Assembly (NCBI GenBank): GCA_014607495.2
Contig: CP053167.1
Coordinates: 9,176,001-9,240,000 of the forward strand
Direction of reading: 5' to 3'
Length of the DNA: 64,000 nt
From: Carposina sasakii
Taxonomy: Eukaryota > Arthropoda > Insecta > Lepidoptera > Carposinidae
In this document: piece after piece, positions 20,800 to 32,214 of the stretch
Position numbering within the stretch: position 1 is the first letter of the stretch
Layout of the letters: every line of letters starts with the position of its first letter
The notes under the pieces: generated by a model
The model's input: the letters and a program-made list of their open reading frames with translations, nothing else
What the model was told of the DNA's origin: nothing
Database searches by the model: none
Made by a program: the position numbers and the translations under genes

Positions 20800-21015
20800 C
20801 CTATATATAGGTACTATAATTATACAGCTGAAGAGTTTATTTGTTTGTTTAAACGCGCTAATCTCAAGAACTACTGGTCCGATTTGAAAAGTTCTTTCAG
20901 TGTTAGATATCCCATTTATCGAGGAAGGCTATGGCTATATATGAACCGCTCCGGTTTCGCACGGGGGTAATACCCTTTCACGCGGACTACGAAGACGTTG
21001 GCGGCCGCTAGTATA
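20800..21015 (-). repeat. RTE-like fragment (family R)
   Basis: 'Gctgaagagttt.tttgtttgttt.aacgcgctaatctca' and 'acgcggactacgaag.cgttggcggccgctag' match 56310-56510 almost throughout. Confidence 0.7.
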
Positions 21016-21019
21016 ATAA

Positions 21020-22670
21020 TAATTAATATAGACCGCTACATTGAGTCACATCTCCACGTTGTCTTGCCTCCGTGTTTCCAAAGAAAGAGGCTGTATCTAC
21101 TTTAGCCGATAGTTTAAGCTTTAAGTGAACAGTTTACAACTATATTATCTTCTTGAGGATTTCAAGTGAAGAAATTGACAATTATGTAATAGTTTTTGGT
21201 GATGAACAAATCACTTGGATTGTTTTTGGTTGGTTGTTGTGCAACAGGATGTGTGTTTGTGTGTCTATACTTGAAGCTTAAGGCGACTGAGTAAGTATAG
21301 TATCTAGTCCTCTACATAGGGCCAACATACGCCAATGAACCTTGGCTACAATTGGCCCTACCCCGGCCATTATGCAACAACTAGAACTAGATAAGGAAAT
21401 CCCACATTGACGTAGTAAAAATAAGCTATATTTCGGCTCTCGCAGCGAAGCCCTGGCGCACAAAATACATAATATGTAATTATAGACTTGTGGACTTTAT
21501 TTACCTCACTTAAAATCTACTAAGCTAAAGGAACAGTCCCTACTAAAATTAGTTTCGTATTATTCTTTTTACCGATAGAATTCGTAAGAAGATGCATGCT
21601 TAGCCAGCCAGTACTTATGACCTCGGACTGCACATTTGCTGTACTCTATAAATATGTACTTTTATGCTGCCAACTTGAAGGTTGAAACAACAGATCTAGC
21701 CGATGATCATTGACTGCGTATATAAGTAATCTACATGACTTAGCAAGTCATTAATAGCAAGTAGTTATTCAACGCATTAATTTTAAAAGCCATCCATGTC
21801 CTCGTTCTCTCACAAGGAAATCGCGAATTCAAGTAACCGCTTATCGGGGAAACACGTTGGCCTTCCAAATTGGGCCAACGTACCATACTACAATACAACT
21901 GCGGCACACGAGTCCCAAACTCGAAGGCGAACTTACGTATCGACCAACTTCGCAAATTACGGCATTAAACAGAAACTCCACATCTCCGCGTGTCACTCGT
22001 GTAGTTCGTAACTAGATCTTTAAATTCACAGAAGGTGTGGCGAATAAAGTTTACAATTCATGATACCAGCGCAAACTCGGCAGAGGATTAAAACTATTGT
22101 TTTAATTTTTGGTCCAGATAATAATATAAAAACAGTAAATACATATTTTGTAGAGTTTTATCTTGAGGCCACTCTCATTCGAGGACGTAAAAAATCGAGT
22201 TTTTCCAGAATTCTATAGAAAAGGCGAAGAAACGTGCACAAGTTCGAGTAGAGTGCGTTTCACCGTATAGTTTGGATGATAGCGCTAGTTACTATGCGTA
22301 TGACGACATTATGTGTCACTGCATACAAAAAAATAAGTTCCCAAATCAGACATAGGAGATATTCTATGAAACGAGGTCTAGTTAAAATGTCAAGGTGAGT
22401 TAATAAGGCACCAAACAACGGACTTAATGGTTGCTTGTAAAATGATACTTATATTATAAGCATTAAAACTTGCTGTTAAAGTATAATCTTATGCACTAAT
22501 CAAGAGATTCTGCGAATTTGCTAGAATAGAATGAAATTTTTGTGGCGAAAGGTTTAGTTATCAAAGGTTTAATCCGCATACGAAATCCAGTTTAGCAGTC
22601 GGAAACAACCTTGCAACAAGTTTCGATGATATTACACGTGCTGTAACCGCAGACTACTACTATGTAAGCA
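21020..22670. other. Unassigned stretch, mostly unique
   Basis: No protein family is recognised. A 9-bp perfect hairpin (acgttggcc/ggccaacgt) lies near 21853-21883. Short open frames at 21278-21463 (minus) and 21796-22011 (plus) have no recognisable domains. Confidence 0.45.
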
Positions 22671-22671
22671 C

Positions 22672-22755
22672 ATACATACATAATACACACGGCTTCCCGA
22701 AATGGGTAAACAGAATTACAGGACCATAAAGGAGATCCTACAGCGACGTTTAGCA
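22672..22755 (+). repeat. SINE family B, 5' fragment
   Basis: 'Acacacggcttcccgaaatggg' through 'gaccataaaggagatcctac' is the head of family B. Confidence 0.6.
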
Positions 22756-22759
22756 AACA

Positions 22760-23820
22760 AACATACATCCATTACTAACTTTAATTAGATCTACTTCTCT
22801 GGTATGGATGAATAGTGCCCTCCGACCGTATTTGGGTCAAGCATGGCGGACAATCTCAAAAAGATATTATAGTGCACAAATGTGTGCGCAAACACAGCTG
22901 CACTCTCTATTTCTTCACTGGTATACCTACCTATAGATATTGTCAGTGTATAAACGCAATGGTTTTCTAGGACACAAACTAGGAAACGAAGCCAGTATAG
23001 GACAGACTAATACACATGAACGTATAAAGAACAACGGACGTAAAGCTGTCACTGCACAGATTGAAGCACCGAAATGGCGGCGCGTTGGGCATGTGTGTGT
23101 ATTTTCCAGTAGGCGCCGAGCTTACTATGGTTTGTATGTGTGGGTGGATAACGCGTCAATACACATCCCTACTCCATGGAATATCGTTGCCGAGCTTACT
23201 ATGAATGCTTCACTCTGTGTAGTCACAACACTCTGTCCGTTATTCTTTATACCTAGGTACGTTCATGCTAATACATATTATACAGATAACATAAAATTTA
23301 CCTATTATAAAATACGAATATCTTCTCTCTGTGACGAATTATTTTCTAGGATGGACTGGGAATCCCCATATTAATATTCGCGTCTAAATTTCCAGAAGGT
23401 AATTATTAGATAGAACTCGTTTATAAAACAACAAAGTAAAATGTATCGATAACAAGGAAAATGTAAATGTATTGAAGTAGATAATAATATCAATAACGGA
23501 TGAATTCTGATATAAAAATGCTTTATTATTAGATAGAATACACTTCCTGCCACTAAAATAGAATTTCCCGTAAATATAGGCTTCATAGGCACTGATCTGT
23601 AGGATAAAGCTTTGGTTTTCTTGGAAAACTGACGTCATATAGCAGCGCCGTAAACATCTGTCTTTTTGAGTTCATACGGCCGTTATATGACGGCAAACGC
23701 TATCCTAGGAAAACATAGTTAAAGCATGAAATTTTCAGACTGACCTCGAGTAACGATTGTCACATTATAGGTATAGACCGCGCATTATAGGTATATAATG
23801 CGCATTATAGATATATAATA
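22760..23820. other. Unassigned stretch with a 144-codon open frame (22940-23374)
   Basis: The frame has no recognised domain, and the phrase 'gccgagcttactatg' occurs twice inside it, more like repeat DNA than a gene. I treat it as non-coding. Confidence 0.4.
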
Positions 23821-23821
23821 T

Positions 23822-23962
23822 AGACCAAAATACAAACTGCGGTCGCCAACCCGCCTGCCCAGCGTGGTGACTATGGGCAAATATCCTGCATGGCAGTCTT
23901 GTGGCGTGCCCTGGGGGGTCCTACGTCCAGCAGTGGACTGCAATAGGCTGATGATGATGAGG
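23822..23962 (+). repeat. RTE-tailed SINE (family F), 3' part
   Basis: It runs 'ccaacccgcctgcccagcgtggtgactatgggcaaa' to 'gtccagcagtggactgcaataggctgatgatgatga'. The last 36 or so bases encode the C-terminus of an RTE protein in frame (YVQQWTAIG-stop), showing where the SINE tail came from. Confidence 0.75.
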
Positions 23963-23964
23963 TG

Positions 23965-24395
23965 AGGTACAGACACTATTTAAAAATGACATTTAACAGA
24001 TTTTTTTTAATCAGACAATATCTGGCTTAAAGAAATTTCAAATATAGGTAATTTTGTAATAGCACGGTGTTATTCCTTTTAGTCTATCCAATTTTTCCAT
24101 TTATGCCCTCTATCTAATATGAGGTTTTCCCACACAAAAGGGCCGAAGGATTCAGAGAAACTCCAATCAATATGCAAATTACCTACAACTAGTTCAGTCC
24201 ACCTTTTCATTAACTTGTATGTATACGTTTTATGTTACTTTACCTACATATTGATTGATTGTTATTGGGATTGGGATTCGCGGAGTGAATATTGAATGCA
24301 TGTGGTGAAATAAATGTCTTTAGTAGGTACCTAAAAATTTGTTTAAGTAAATTATGCATCAACGTGCCATTTTTTCTAAAGAAATATTTACATCG
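23965..24395. other. Unassigned AT-rich stretch
   Basis: Nothing recognised. Confidence 0.5.
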
Positions 24396-24397
24396 AC

Positions 24398-24522
24398 ACA
24401 GCTTGTTCCCAAAATGGGAACTGCAGGATCAAAGGAGCGTTTAGTACCTTTAGCGGGAACAGATGTAAGTAGTTAGTGACAAATTGCTAGCTTATCGCTT
24501 GAGAGAATGCCCGAGTTATTTA
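24398..24522 (+). repeat. SINE family B, degraded copy
   Basis: 'Ttcccaaaatgggaactgcaggatcaaagga' and 'ttgctagcttatcgcttgagagaatgcccgagtt' are family B landmarks. Confidence 0.65.
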
Positions 24523-24524
24523 TA

Positions 24525-25330
24525 CCTCATTTTATATAGAACTAGAAAGAATCCGAAAGAACGAAATTAGGTTTTTTATCAGGCACAGTTTTGTACTCGT
24601 ATCATCAATAGTTCCTAAAGAGTTTTCTGCTCAATTCAATAGTACCTACTCTGTATAAAGTTTGCACTATAAAAAACCCAAAGAAGCTGATTTCGCTAAC
24701 ACAAAACTAAACTTTTTTGTAGGATACATCAATATGGAAAAACGTCAAACTTGACTCGTATCTTACAATGAGTGTTCTTATGTTTACAAACAATGCCTCT
24801 TCGAAAGTAAGATTTCTATCTTAAAAAAAAAACAGGGTATAATGTCATATTATATGTACCTGCTTTATTTTATTTATTTATTTATACACGCACTTGACGG
24901 TATTACAGTAGGATATACCAATTCACTTTTTTTTTACTTTTTTTTAGTGCCAAAGCTTCGTGATTAGTAACGTAGCCAAAATATTTCCATTCTCCGTAAC
25001 ATAAATAAAATTCCATTATACCATTCAACACCACCGATATAAATGTAAAACGCACAAATCATATTACTCAAAACGGACAGACAGTCACGCAGACGACCCA
25101 TTAGCATATGTATGGAGATCCGATCAGATAGGGCCGGGTTCTGGTTCATTGAATACGCTGCTAGAGCCAATCACCAAGCATTATGTAGGTAGACTGTTAG
25201 GCTTATCTATTATAATAACTAGTAGACCATTTCGTCTACGTGGAATGTGATTATTATAATAAAAATCGGCCCTAAGTGATAATCTAATACAAAGATATTT
25301 TCAAATTCGACCCAGATAAACGACATAACC
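24525..25330. other. Unassigned AT-rich stretch
   Basis: No gene is seen. (ttta)n and A/T runs occur near 24870-24950. Confidence 0.5.
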
Positions 25331-25332
25331 TT

Positions 25333-25852
25333 AACACTGTACATTACATTACATTGTACCACCCCATGCTATGCTATGCTATTGTACGAGGCGAAGGTTT
25401 CCGAGAGGTGGGCAGCAGCGCCTTCCGTGCTAACAACATAGTCCAAAAATCACACTGCGGTCTCCAACCCGCCTGCACAGCTGGTGACTATGGGCAAAAC
25501 CACCCATGTGGCAGTAGCCTTGTGGCGTGCCCTGGGGGAGGCCTACGTCCAGCAGTGGACTGCAATAGGCTGAAGAAGAAGAAACTACATAGCTTTTACA
25601 TTGTACATTACACTGAACCACCCCATGCTATGCTATGCTATCGTACGAGGCGATTAAGGGTTTCCGAGAGGTGGGCCAGCGCCTCCCGTGCTGACAACAT
25701 AGTCCAAAAATCACACTGCGGTCTCCAACCCGCCTGCACAGCGTGGAGACTATAGACAAAACCCCCCCATGTGGCAGTAGCCTTGTGGCGTGCCCTGGGA
25801 GAGGCCTACGTCCAGCAGTGGACTGCAATAGGCTGAAGACGAAACTACATTA
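25333..25852 (+). repeat. Tandem duplication (period ~260 bp) containing SINE family F
   Basis: Unit 1 is 25333-25592 and unit 2 is 25593-25852. Each contains 'accccatgctatgctatgct', the SINE body, its RTE-derived end and 'gaaactacat' beyond it. Because flanking DNA is repeated too, this is a local duplication rather than two insertions. The 133-codon frame at 25354-25755 is a repeat by-product. Confidence 0.75.
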
Positions 25853-25854
25853 TA

Positions 25855-26720
25855 TGTAATGGAAGAGCCCAGTTTTATATATAATAGAAGTTGACCTCCG
25901 AAACTACTCATCCTTACTCACCTTTCAAGTGCAAGCTATCATCATCATTATCATCAATGGCTACTTTTATTCCTGTATAATACATTAAAGAAGCCAATCC
26001 ATTATAACATCATATCGTCAGAAATCTGAGAATTTCATGAAAAAAAACAACTCCAATGACTAAATATTACTTTACCAAAACACGTCACAGTCATTTACAA
26101 AGTACGCAATCCAATAACATACGAGGCCATTTAAACCAACTTAATTTTTCTCAAAGCATAAAATATAAAAATGAGATTTACGAACGATAAAATAAACGCA
26201 TGCAGGATAAACTCGTGTCCGACAGTAAAATGTAGAGATGACTCAATGGGAGACAACCTTGGCCGTGCAAGTGGACTGCGAGTAGGTACTGCGACCAATA
26301 TAATCGTACAAACGAGCTGACTGCTCGTGCCGTAAAAAGGGATTATTCCTTGTCGTCCCCACTGAGTGGAAAAAAAAAGTTTCGTTCATCCCCAGTGGTG
26401 ACGATTGAAACTTTTTATTTGCCACTCGTTCTTTTTTTACGTTTGCCTATTGACATTTCGGGCTTATATTAGGCCCGTCCACAATATTACTATTGGTCAA
26501 CGCACGCAACTATAGACAATTACAGAACCACTTCAAGAGATTAAACGTTCGATGCTGATGGAATGGAACACAATAAAATTGCCAATTAACCGGCCATAAT
26601 CCACGGTGGAATGTGTAATGTTCAACACAGCGCTCGTGAAGCCTTTATACTAATGGAATATAAGAATAATTTAGTGTCCGTTGTCAATACATGTACCATA
26701 ACAACTTTAGATCTGGGGCT
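25855..26720. other. Unassigned stretch
   Basis: No gene is recognised. Possible unique intergenic or intronic DNA. Confidence 0.45.
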
Positions 26721-26725
26721 ACCTA

Positions 26726-26860
26726 TATCAGCCTATTGCAGTCCACTGCTAAACGTAGGCCTGAGTTAAGGCACGCCACAAGTCATAATATGTGCTCATA
26801 GTCACCACGCTTGAGCAGACGGGTTGGTGACCGCAGTGTACCTACCAGGCTTATGTCTAT
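26726..26860 (-). repeat. SINE family F, 3' part, abutting an RTE fragment
   Basis: On the minus strand it reads 'ggtcaccaacccg...gtggtgactatgagc' and ends with the RTE-derived 'agcagtggactgcaataggctga'. It joins the RTE pseudogene at a (gat)n tract, 26861-26880. Confidence 0.65.
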
Positions 26861-26872
26861 CGGTCATCATCG

Positions 26873-27432
26873 TCATCGTCAGCCTTTCCGAGCAATGACC
26901 TTTCCATAGCTCTCTGAGTGACATGTAATTGGTGAGCCAGCCCCACCGTCAGGTTCCACGTCTCGGCTCCGTAAGTCATGGCTGGTAGAACGCACTGATC
27001 GAACACCTTGGTCTTGAGGCATTGTGGCAAGGATGACTCAAAGATATGACGCAACTTCCCAAACGCTGCCCACCCAACCCTCTTCTGGTGATTTCTCCCT
27101 CGAAGTTGTCTTTACCCAACTGCAATATTTGCCCAAGGTATACATACTTCTGAACAACTTCTAGGGCACCTTCGACGTATATCGGCTCAGGGATGATGTG
27201 TCGATTGAACATTACCTTGGTCTTGTCCAGGTTCATCCCGAGTCCCACACGCCTCGAGGCAGCATTGAGACTAGACAGCATTTTTTGTAGGTCCTGCAGC
27301 GATTCAGCCATCAATCGTCTGCAAAGCGGAGATGCGTGAGACATTCACCATTGATGTTGATGCCTAGTCCATCCCACTGTAGCGTCTTGAAGACGTCCTC
27401 CATCGCGTTGGTGAAGAGTTTCGGCGACAGAC
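26873..27432 (-). pseudogene. RTE-type reverse transcriptase fragment
   Basis: Minus-strand frames encode the middle of an RTE retrotransposon reverse transcriptase: TNAMEDVFKTLQW, then the active-site motif RFADD (codons 27314-27325), MNLDKTKVMFN, YVYLGQILQLGKDNFE, VFDQCVLPAMTYGAETW and QRAMERSLLG. The enzyme would copy element RNA at a nicked target site. It is inactive: the frame is broken immediately after FADD, a second shift occurs near 27085-27095, and both the 5' end and the C-terminus are missing. The sequence jumps from MERSLLG straight into a (gat)n tract, which suggests an internal deletion or template jump into the adjoining SINE. RTE assignment is confident; the exact family is not determined. 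Confidence 0.85.
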
Positions 27433-27688
27433 ATTATGTCTGTCGGTGTCTACTATAAAATATAAAAGTTAAATACATATATGTTTTTCCAAAACACCAA
27501 CATATCTCTAACAAATACAAAACAAAATTTTAGGGCTAATGCTAGAATAAAAGACATTCGTTAATAATATGAAAGATACCATAGTTTTGGTGTCCAATGT
27601 TTGCCAGAAAATTTTTGCGTGGTTTAGCATCAAATTTGTATTTGCACTAAGTAAAAAGTTAATTTTAATAAATATATGACATAAATGA

Positions 27689-27722
27689 AATTGTATCAGG
27701 CGTAACAATTCGGAAGTTCAAA
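27689..27722 (-). repeat. Isolated copy of the Penelope 34-nt extension motif
   Basis: It matches 17666-17699 at 32 of 34 bases ('aattgtatcaggcgt.ac.attcggaagttcaaa'). No other Penelope sequence is visible around it, so it may be a severely truncated insertion or an independent repeat. Confidence 0.55.
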
Positions 27723-27724
27723 CA

Positions 27725-28268
27725 TTCAAACAAGGCAAATGGCAAACAAGTGAGTATGTCATATGAAATTATCAGAAACAATATTATGTCTGTTGACCAT
27801 TATGGCAGATGAAATTATGGCAAATGAAATTCTGGCAAGTGGAGGCATCCCCCATAGTTAATTTGCAACGCTTTCAAATCCTCGTATGGAACTGTCTGCT
27901 AAAGTCCGTTTCATTCCCGTGCCTGAATTCAGAACGAATTCTTTTATATTCAGTTACAGAGATAAATGTAGTCACACACCAAGCAACTAGCGCCATCACT
28001 CAAAGAAACTGTTTGGTGAAACGTACTTTAGTATGACCACGATAGGTCAAATTTGGACGCACGCCAGCGTCGGCTTATAACTCTAAGTGGATAGTTCTTT
28101 AATGTATTCATTCCCTAATATGTATAATATAGCTTTTATAATGAGTTTGTAGTTCTCGTTTGGACAAATTAGCTCGTGTTTTGGTTTTCTGGAATATAAT
28201 GAGTGAAAGAAAAATCATCATCACGTAATCAATAAAATGAATAAGATTAAATTGTCATTGTGAAACCC
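27725..28268. other. Unassigned stretch
   Basis: Nothing recognised apart from simple 'ggca.atgaaatt' repeats near 27738-27840. Confidence 0.45.
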
Positions 28269-28269
28269 G

Positions 28270-28463
28270 CCCCCTGATTACGTAAAAGCAATAATAGCAA
28301 AGCCGAAGCAAAGCGATAGCGAAAATTGTACAATATTCGCCTTGAAATGTCAAAGTTTCTATGAAATTCATTTTACGTACCTAATACGAATTTGACAAGC
28401 AATCAGCGATTTTTGTACAATTTTCACTATCGATTTGCTTTTGCTAGTTAGGTAATAAGGGAG
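28270..28463. mobile_element. TIR element (MITE family 4), copy a
   Basis: It starts CCCCCTGATTACGTAAAAGC, and its right end, reverse-complemented, carries 'ccttattacctaactagc'. Subterminal 'aagcaaa.cgatag.gaaaatt' is inverted between the ends. It matches 53993-54175 along its length. Confidence 0.8.
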
Positions 28464-28464
28464 C

Positions 28465-29685
28465 AGGAAGATAATGATCTATAGCAAGAATTAAATAAAC
28501 CTTATAACTTACCTAAAATATTATATATCTAGGTAATTCTATAACGGTGATCCGTTTATGTAACATCTACAGTGCTAAGACATGCTTAAGGAATCTATCT
28601 AAAAATCGACATATTTAAAAAGAGTTTATCATTATAAATCGTATGTTTCCTGAACCTAACACTATATTCTTTGTCAACACCAGTAAAACGCGCATTATCT
28701 ATCGTGCTCTAAATATTTCACAATAAGATATAATTTTCCACCACATTTGCATACACATAAACGTTAATCATACTCTGTAACATAGCTACATGTAATGTCT
28801 GTTGCAATAACGAAGTCCTGCGTATTTTTACAGAACCAAATAAAACACAATGAAACAGACAAAGGCAATAGCGCCTCTATCAGAGGACTTCACAACTGCA
28901 ACGAAACACTAATGTTGCAAAGCGAATCGAATGGATGATACATTGATATATGAAATCATCCGATCATGTTTGCATACAATTACGAGTACTGCATCGGTCA
29001 AAGCCCCTCGGCCTTGGTCAACTACTTGTATGGCACAATTTGAAACAAAGACAGTAAAATTTTGTACAATCGTATGAAGAATAAAGACATCTTCATTATT
29101 TATTGTACCAAGAATTAGCCTAGGCATTATTAGCCTGCCTCTAGAAAACCTGATGCACGATCCCTTATCTCCTTGCCCTTATCCAATTATATTATTAAAA
29201 GAGTCAGCGCAGCGCAACATGTTTTTTTCGAAAATCTTATTGCCAGACATTTGTTTCACAGCAGGCAGGCTGACGACTACCCTCCTTGGGCATAGCCTAG
29301 TGACATTTTAATAACATTAGTGCCTGATTCCTATATTATACAAAAGCAAACAGCAAATGTCGCAAATGCTATTATGCGACATTATCAGCGCTTTTCATGG
29401 AACTAGTCATACATACCAACCTATATTGCAGTTTTACACCCATCATCCCCAAAGAGGCTGGGTAGAAATGTGCAATTTACACATATTCTTTTCACCAGAT
29501 TAGCCTATTAAGTCCCACGGTAAGCTATCAGCCTACCTCCGCCTTTGGGACACAAATAGTATCTACTCAATCTAGCGACCAAACAAATTCGATCCCTTTT
29601 CAGCCTTGGAGAAACATGCATATGCACACGGTTGCGTTCTCGAAATGGGTTAGCCAAAACTGGATCCAAAGCCACATTTAGTTTT
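28465..29685. other. Unassigned stretch
   Basis: No gene is recognised. It is AT-rich and low in repeats. Confidence 0.45.
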
Positions 29686-29696
29686 GGAGAAACGTT

Positions 29697-30045
29697 CTTC
29701 TTCTTCAGCATATTGCAGTCCACTGCTGGATGTAGGCCTCCCCCAGGGCACGCCACAAGGCTACTGCCACAGGGGGGTTTTGCCCATAGTCACCACGCTG
29801 GGCAGGCGGGTTGGTGACCGCAGTATGATTTTCGGACTATGTTGTCTTATTCTTATTCATATTCTTTATTGTACACACACATAGATAAAAAATAACACAA
29901 TTAAAATATATAAAGGCGAGCTTATCTCTATTTCTTGTCCGTACGGGAGGCGCTGCTGCCCACCTCCCGGAAACCCTTAATCGCCTCGTACGATACCCAC
30001 GGGCAGGCAGGGGTGGTACAAACTCTACTCTGCCGGCACCACGCG
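29697..30045 (-). mobile_element. SINE family F, full-length copy with 11-bp target duplication
   Basis: GGAGAAACGTT flanks it at 29686-29696 and 30046-30056. On the minus strand it runs from 'ccgcgtggtgccggcagagtagag' through 'gtatcgtacgaggcgattaagggtttccg' to 'cagtggactgcaatatgctgaagaagaa'. The 3' end is RTE-derived. It is interrupted by repeat G at 29847-29934. Confidence 0.85.
29847..29934 (-). mobile_element. Repeat G inserted inside the SINE
   Basis: It is flanked by TTGTC at 29842-29846 and 29935-29939 and matches the repeat at 8300-8410. It is A-rich at its minus-strand 3' end, like a retroposon. Confidence 0.7.
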
Positions 30046-30059
30046 GGAGAAACGTTAAT

Positions 30060-30268
30060 CAAGTCAATAAAATCAAATAAACAAGGCTCAATAACGTTGA
30101 GCAGCAATAGCCAGCTAAGTAGCGTTTAAACAAAATAAACAGCCGCTCCTCGGGCTAACAATTTTCCGTGGCCGCGTCGGCTGTCGGTGACGATATTTCA
30201 AGATAAGCTACTTCGTTGAGCACGCTCCCGAGCGCCTTTCCCACGCAGCACACATGCACGTGGTTACA
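30060..30268. other. Unassigned spacer
   Basis: Nothing recognised. Confidence 0.4.
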
Positions 30269-30680
30269 CTTCGTTCCAGTTATCAAGTCCCATGACAGGC
30301 GCTAGTGTATATACAACTCTAATACTGTTAAGTGTCTTTTATTTCATTTAGTTCTACAAAATTCCGTGGGACTTCCTCATTGAAATAGAAATACATATAC
30401 ACATATGGAAATTAACTCTTCGTTCCAGCTATGAAGTCCTGTGACAGGCGCAAGTATACAGCTCTAACACTGTTTCTTTTACTTCCTTTAGTTCCACGCA
30501 AATCCGAGGGACCTCGTTATTGGAACAGATTAAACATATAGGTACATACACATTAGAACATGAACTCTTCACTCCAGCTATAAAGTCCTCTGCAAGGCGC
30601 TACTATCTCTAACACTGTTTAATTTAGTTCCACACAAATCCGCGGGACTTCAACATTGGAACACATTATACGTACATACA
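30269..30680 (+). repeat. Three tandem units of ~147 bp
   Basis: Units begin at 30269, 30417 and 30564. Each has 'ccag.tat.aagtcc', 'aggcgc.agta', 'ctaacactgttt', 'ttagttccac.caaatccg.gggact' and 'attggaaca'. Single diverged relatives occur at about 32215-32310 and 62250-62345. Confidence 0.75.
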
Positions 30681-30684
30681 TACG

Positions 30685-31090
30685 CCGGCCAATTTCATCA
30701 GAGTAATGAACCTCTGCGATTGAAAATTACACATCTTGGCCCTAATGCAATGCATGCACGTCAGTTAGCATGATATCCAGCATTGTGCGCGCATTAATTG
30801 CGTATAGTTAGGTTGTTTGTAGTCAATAAGATTACAGTTTGACGGCCATTAATAATACTCGATTTGAAATGTCCCAAATATCACTTCATTAACCTATTTA
30901 ATAATACGATCTCATACATATACCAGTTAATATTATTTTATTATCTCGGCATTATCTGATGAGCTATTTTTAATATTATTTACAGTGCGAACTTATCTTG
31001 CACATTTCAAGGTTTTTTATTATTCTTTCCCTATAAGCCTATACAAAACTCGACAATGGTACCAGGCAGACATGGGTCGGCAGGAGTAAC
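30685..31090. other. Unassigned AT-rich stretch
   Basis: Nothing recognised. Confidence 0.5.
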
Positions 31091-31095
31091 GGGAC

Positions 31096-31263
31096 CTACC
31101 TCAAATGGGCCCGAGCGTCCTTCCTCCCGCTGCCCGCATCCCTGCTTTGCCACGACTTGCGAGCTAACTTCCTATGCACTGATGACACTCTGGTACTTTC
31201 ACGCGATCGCGATTCACGTTGAAATCTAGGTACCCTTTTGTACTTACTGTACTTAGGAGCCAT
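31096..31263 (-). CDS. Candidate small basic protein or first coding exon
   Basis: A 55-codon frame starts at an ATG in a favourable context (ttttaaaATGG) and encodes an Arg/Ser/Lys-rich peptide (MAPKYSKYKRVPRFQRESRS at its start). The segment is much GC-richer than its neighbours and is not part of any repeat I recognised. The TAG stop overlaps a donor-like gagGTAGGT, so it could instead be a first exon spliced onward. No family is recognised, and chance cannot be excluded. Confidence 0.25.
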   Translation of the reverse strand: MAPKYSKYKRVPRFQRESRSRESTRVSSVHRKLARKSWQSRDAGSGRKDARAHLR

Positions 31264-31783
31264 TTTAAAACGCACGTTATCACAGTAAAGTGCTGTTAAC
31301 ACTAACGATTTTCATACATAACTGTTACATGGCATTTAATAGTACAGTCATCACATTTTATTGTAAGCAGGCTCATGTTACACCGTCTGTTTTCGATGTT
31401 ATATTTTCATACAAATGCGCTGATTGATCACAAAGTTGCAAACAATGCATGGGAAACGTAATCGCATTACTTCAGCAATAGTTCATTCAGTAAACTGACA
31501 CATGTGATTTAATCATTTATTTCGTAGTAGGTACACAAAATGTTCGACTGGCTAGATGTTATAGGTACTGCCTATACTGGTGCCTACTAATGAAGCGGCA
31601 CGTTATGATGGAATCGTATATATTGTAGAGGAACTAAATGAAGTATTAAAAACATAAAAAGTCGGTTGCCAATGTCACCAAGCATCATAAAGTACCGTAG
31701 TTAATAATATTATTGTTACTTTACTACCACACCCGCCGTAACACACTTATAATATCTACTTCCTGACTAGCGCAGCTGTTTCA

Positions 31784-32140
31784 ACAAAAAAAGCCGGCCA
31801 AGTGCGAGTCGGACCCGCGCACGAAATGTTCTGTGCCATCCCGATTCCAACTAATATTATAAATGCGAAAATAACTTTGTTTATTTATTCAACCAATTCT
31901 TTCATTCTTTAAATGTATGATATACGAGTATCATGTAATCATAAAGTTCCCCTTAGATATTTAACTATTATATTTGTTTAAATATTTGATGTTATACATA
32001 GCAACAAACGATATACATAATCTTTCAAATTTCAACTGTCTTGCTATCACGGTTAACAAAAGTGGTGACAAACGGACGGACGGACAGTGTAGGCAAACAA
32101 TAGGGTGCCAACTGGAACCTTTCGGGTACAGAAGCTTAAA
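31784..32140 (+). repeat. Dispersed repeat ('gccggccaagtgcgagtcgga' family), interrupted
   Basis: It starts 'aaaaaaagccggccaagtgc' and ends with 'gacggacggacagtg', 'aatagggtgcc' and 'ctttcgggtaca', the usual two ends of a repeat common in Lepidoptera. The middle is replaced by AT-rich DNA, including an RTE-like 'ctaatattataaatgcgaaa' at about 31851. Confidence 0.6.
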
Positions 32141-32214
32141 AACAGGTTACTTATGGCGAATGTAAAAACTGGATCAAAGGGCAGGCTAATCGTCTCAGTA
32201 ATGAAAATGAACAG

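Noticed and set aside
21278..21463. 61-codon minus-strand frame as a host exon
   Set aside because: No recognisable motif, no splice context, and the sequence resembles degraded repeat.
22940..23374. 144-codon open frame
   Set aside because: No recognisable domain, an internally repeated phrase and repeat-like composition.
25354..25755. 133-codon open frame
   Set aside because: It spans two tandem SINE F copies and is a by-product of the repeat.
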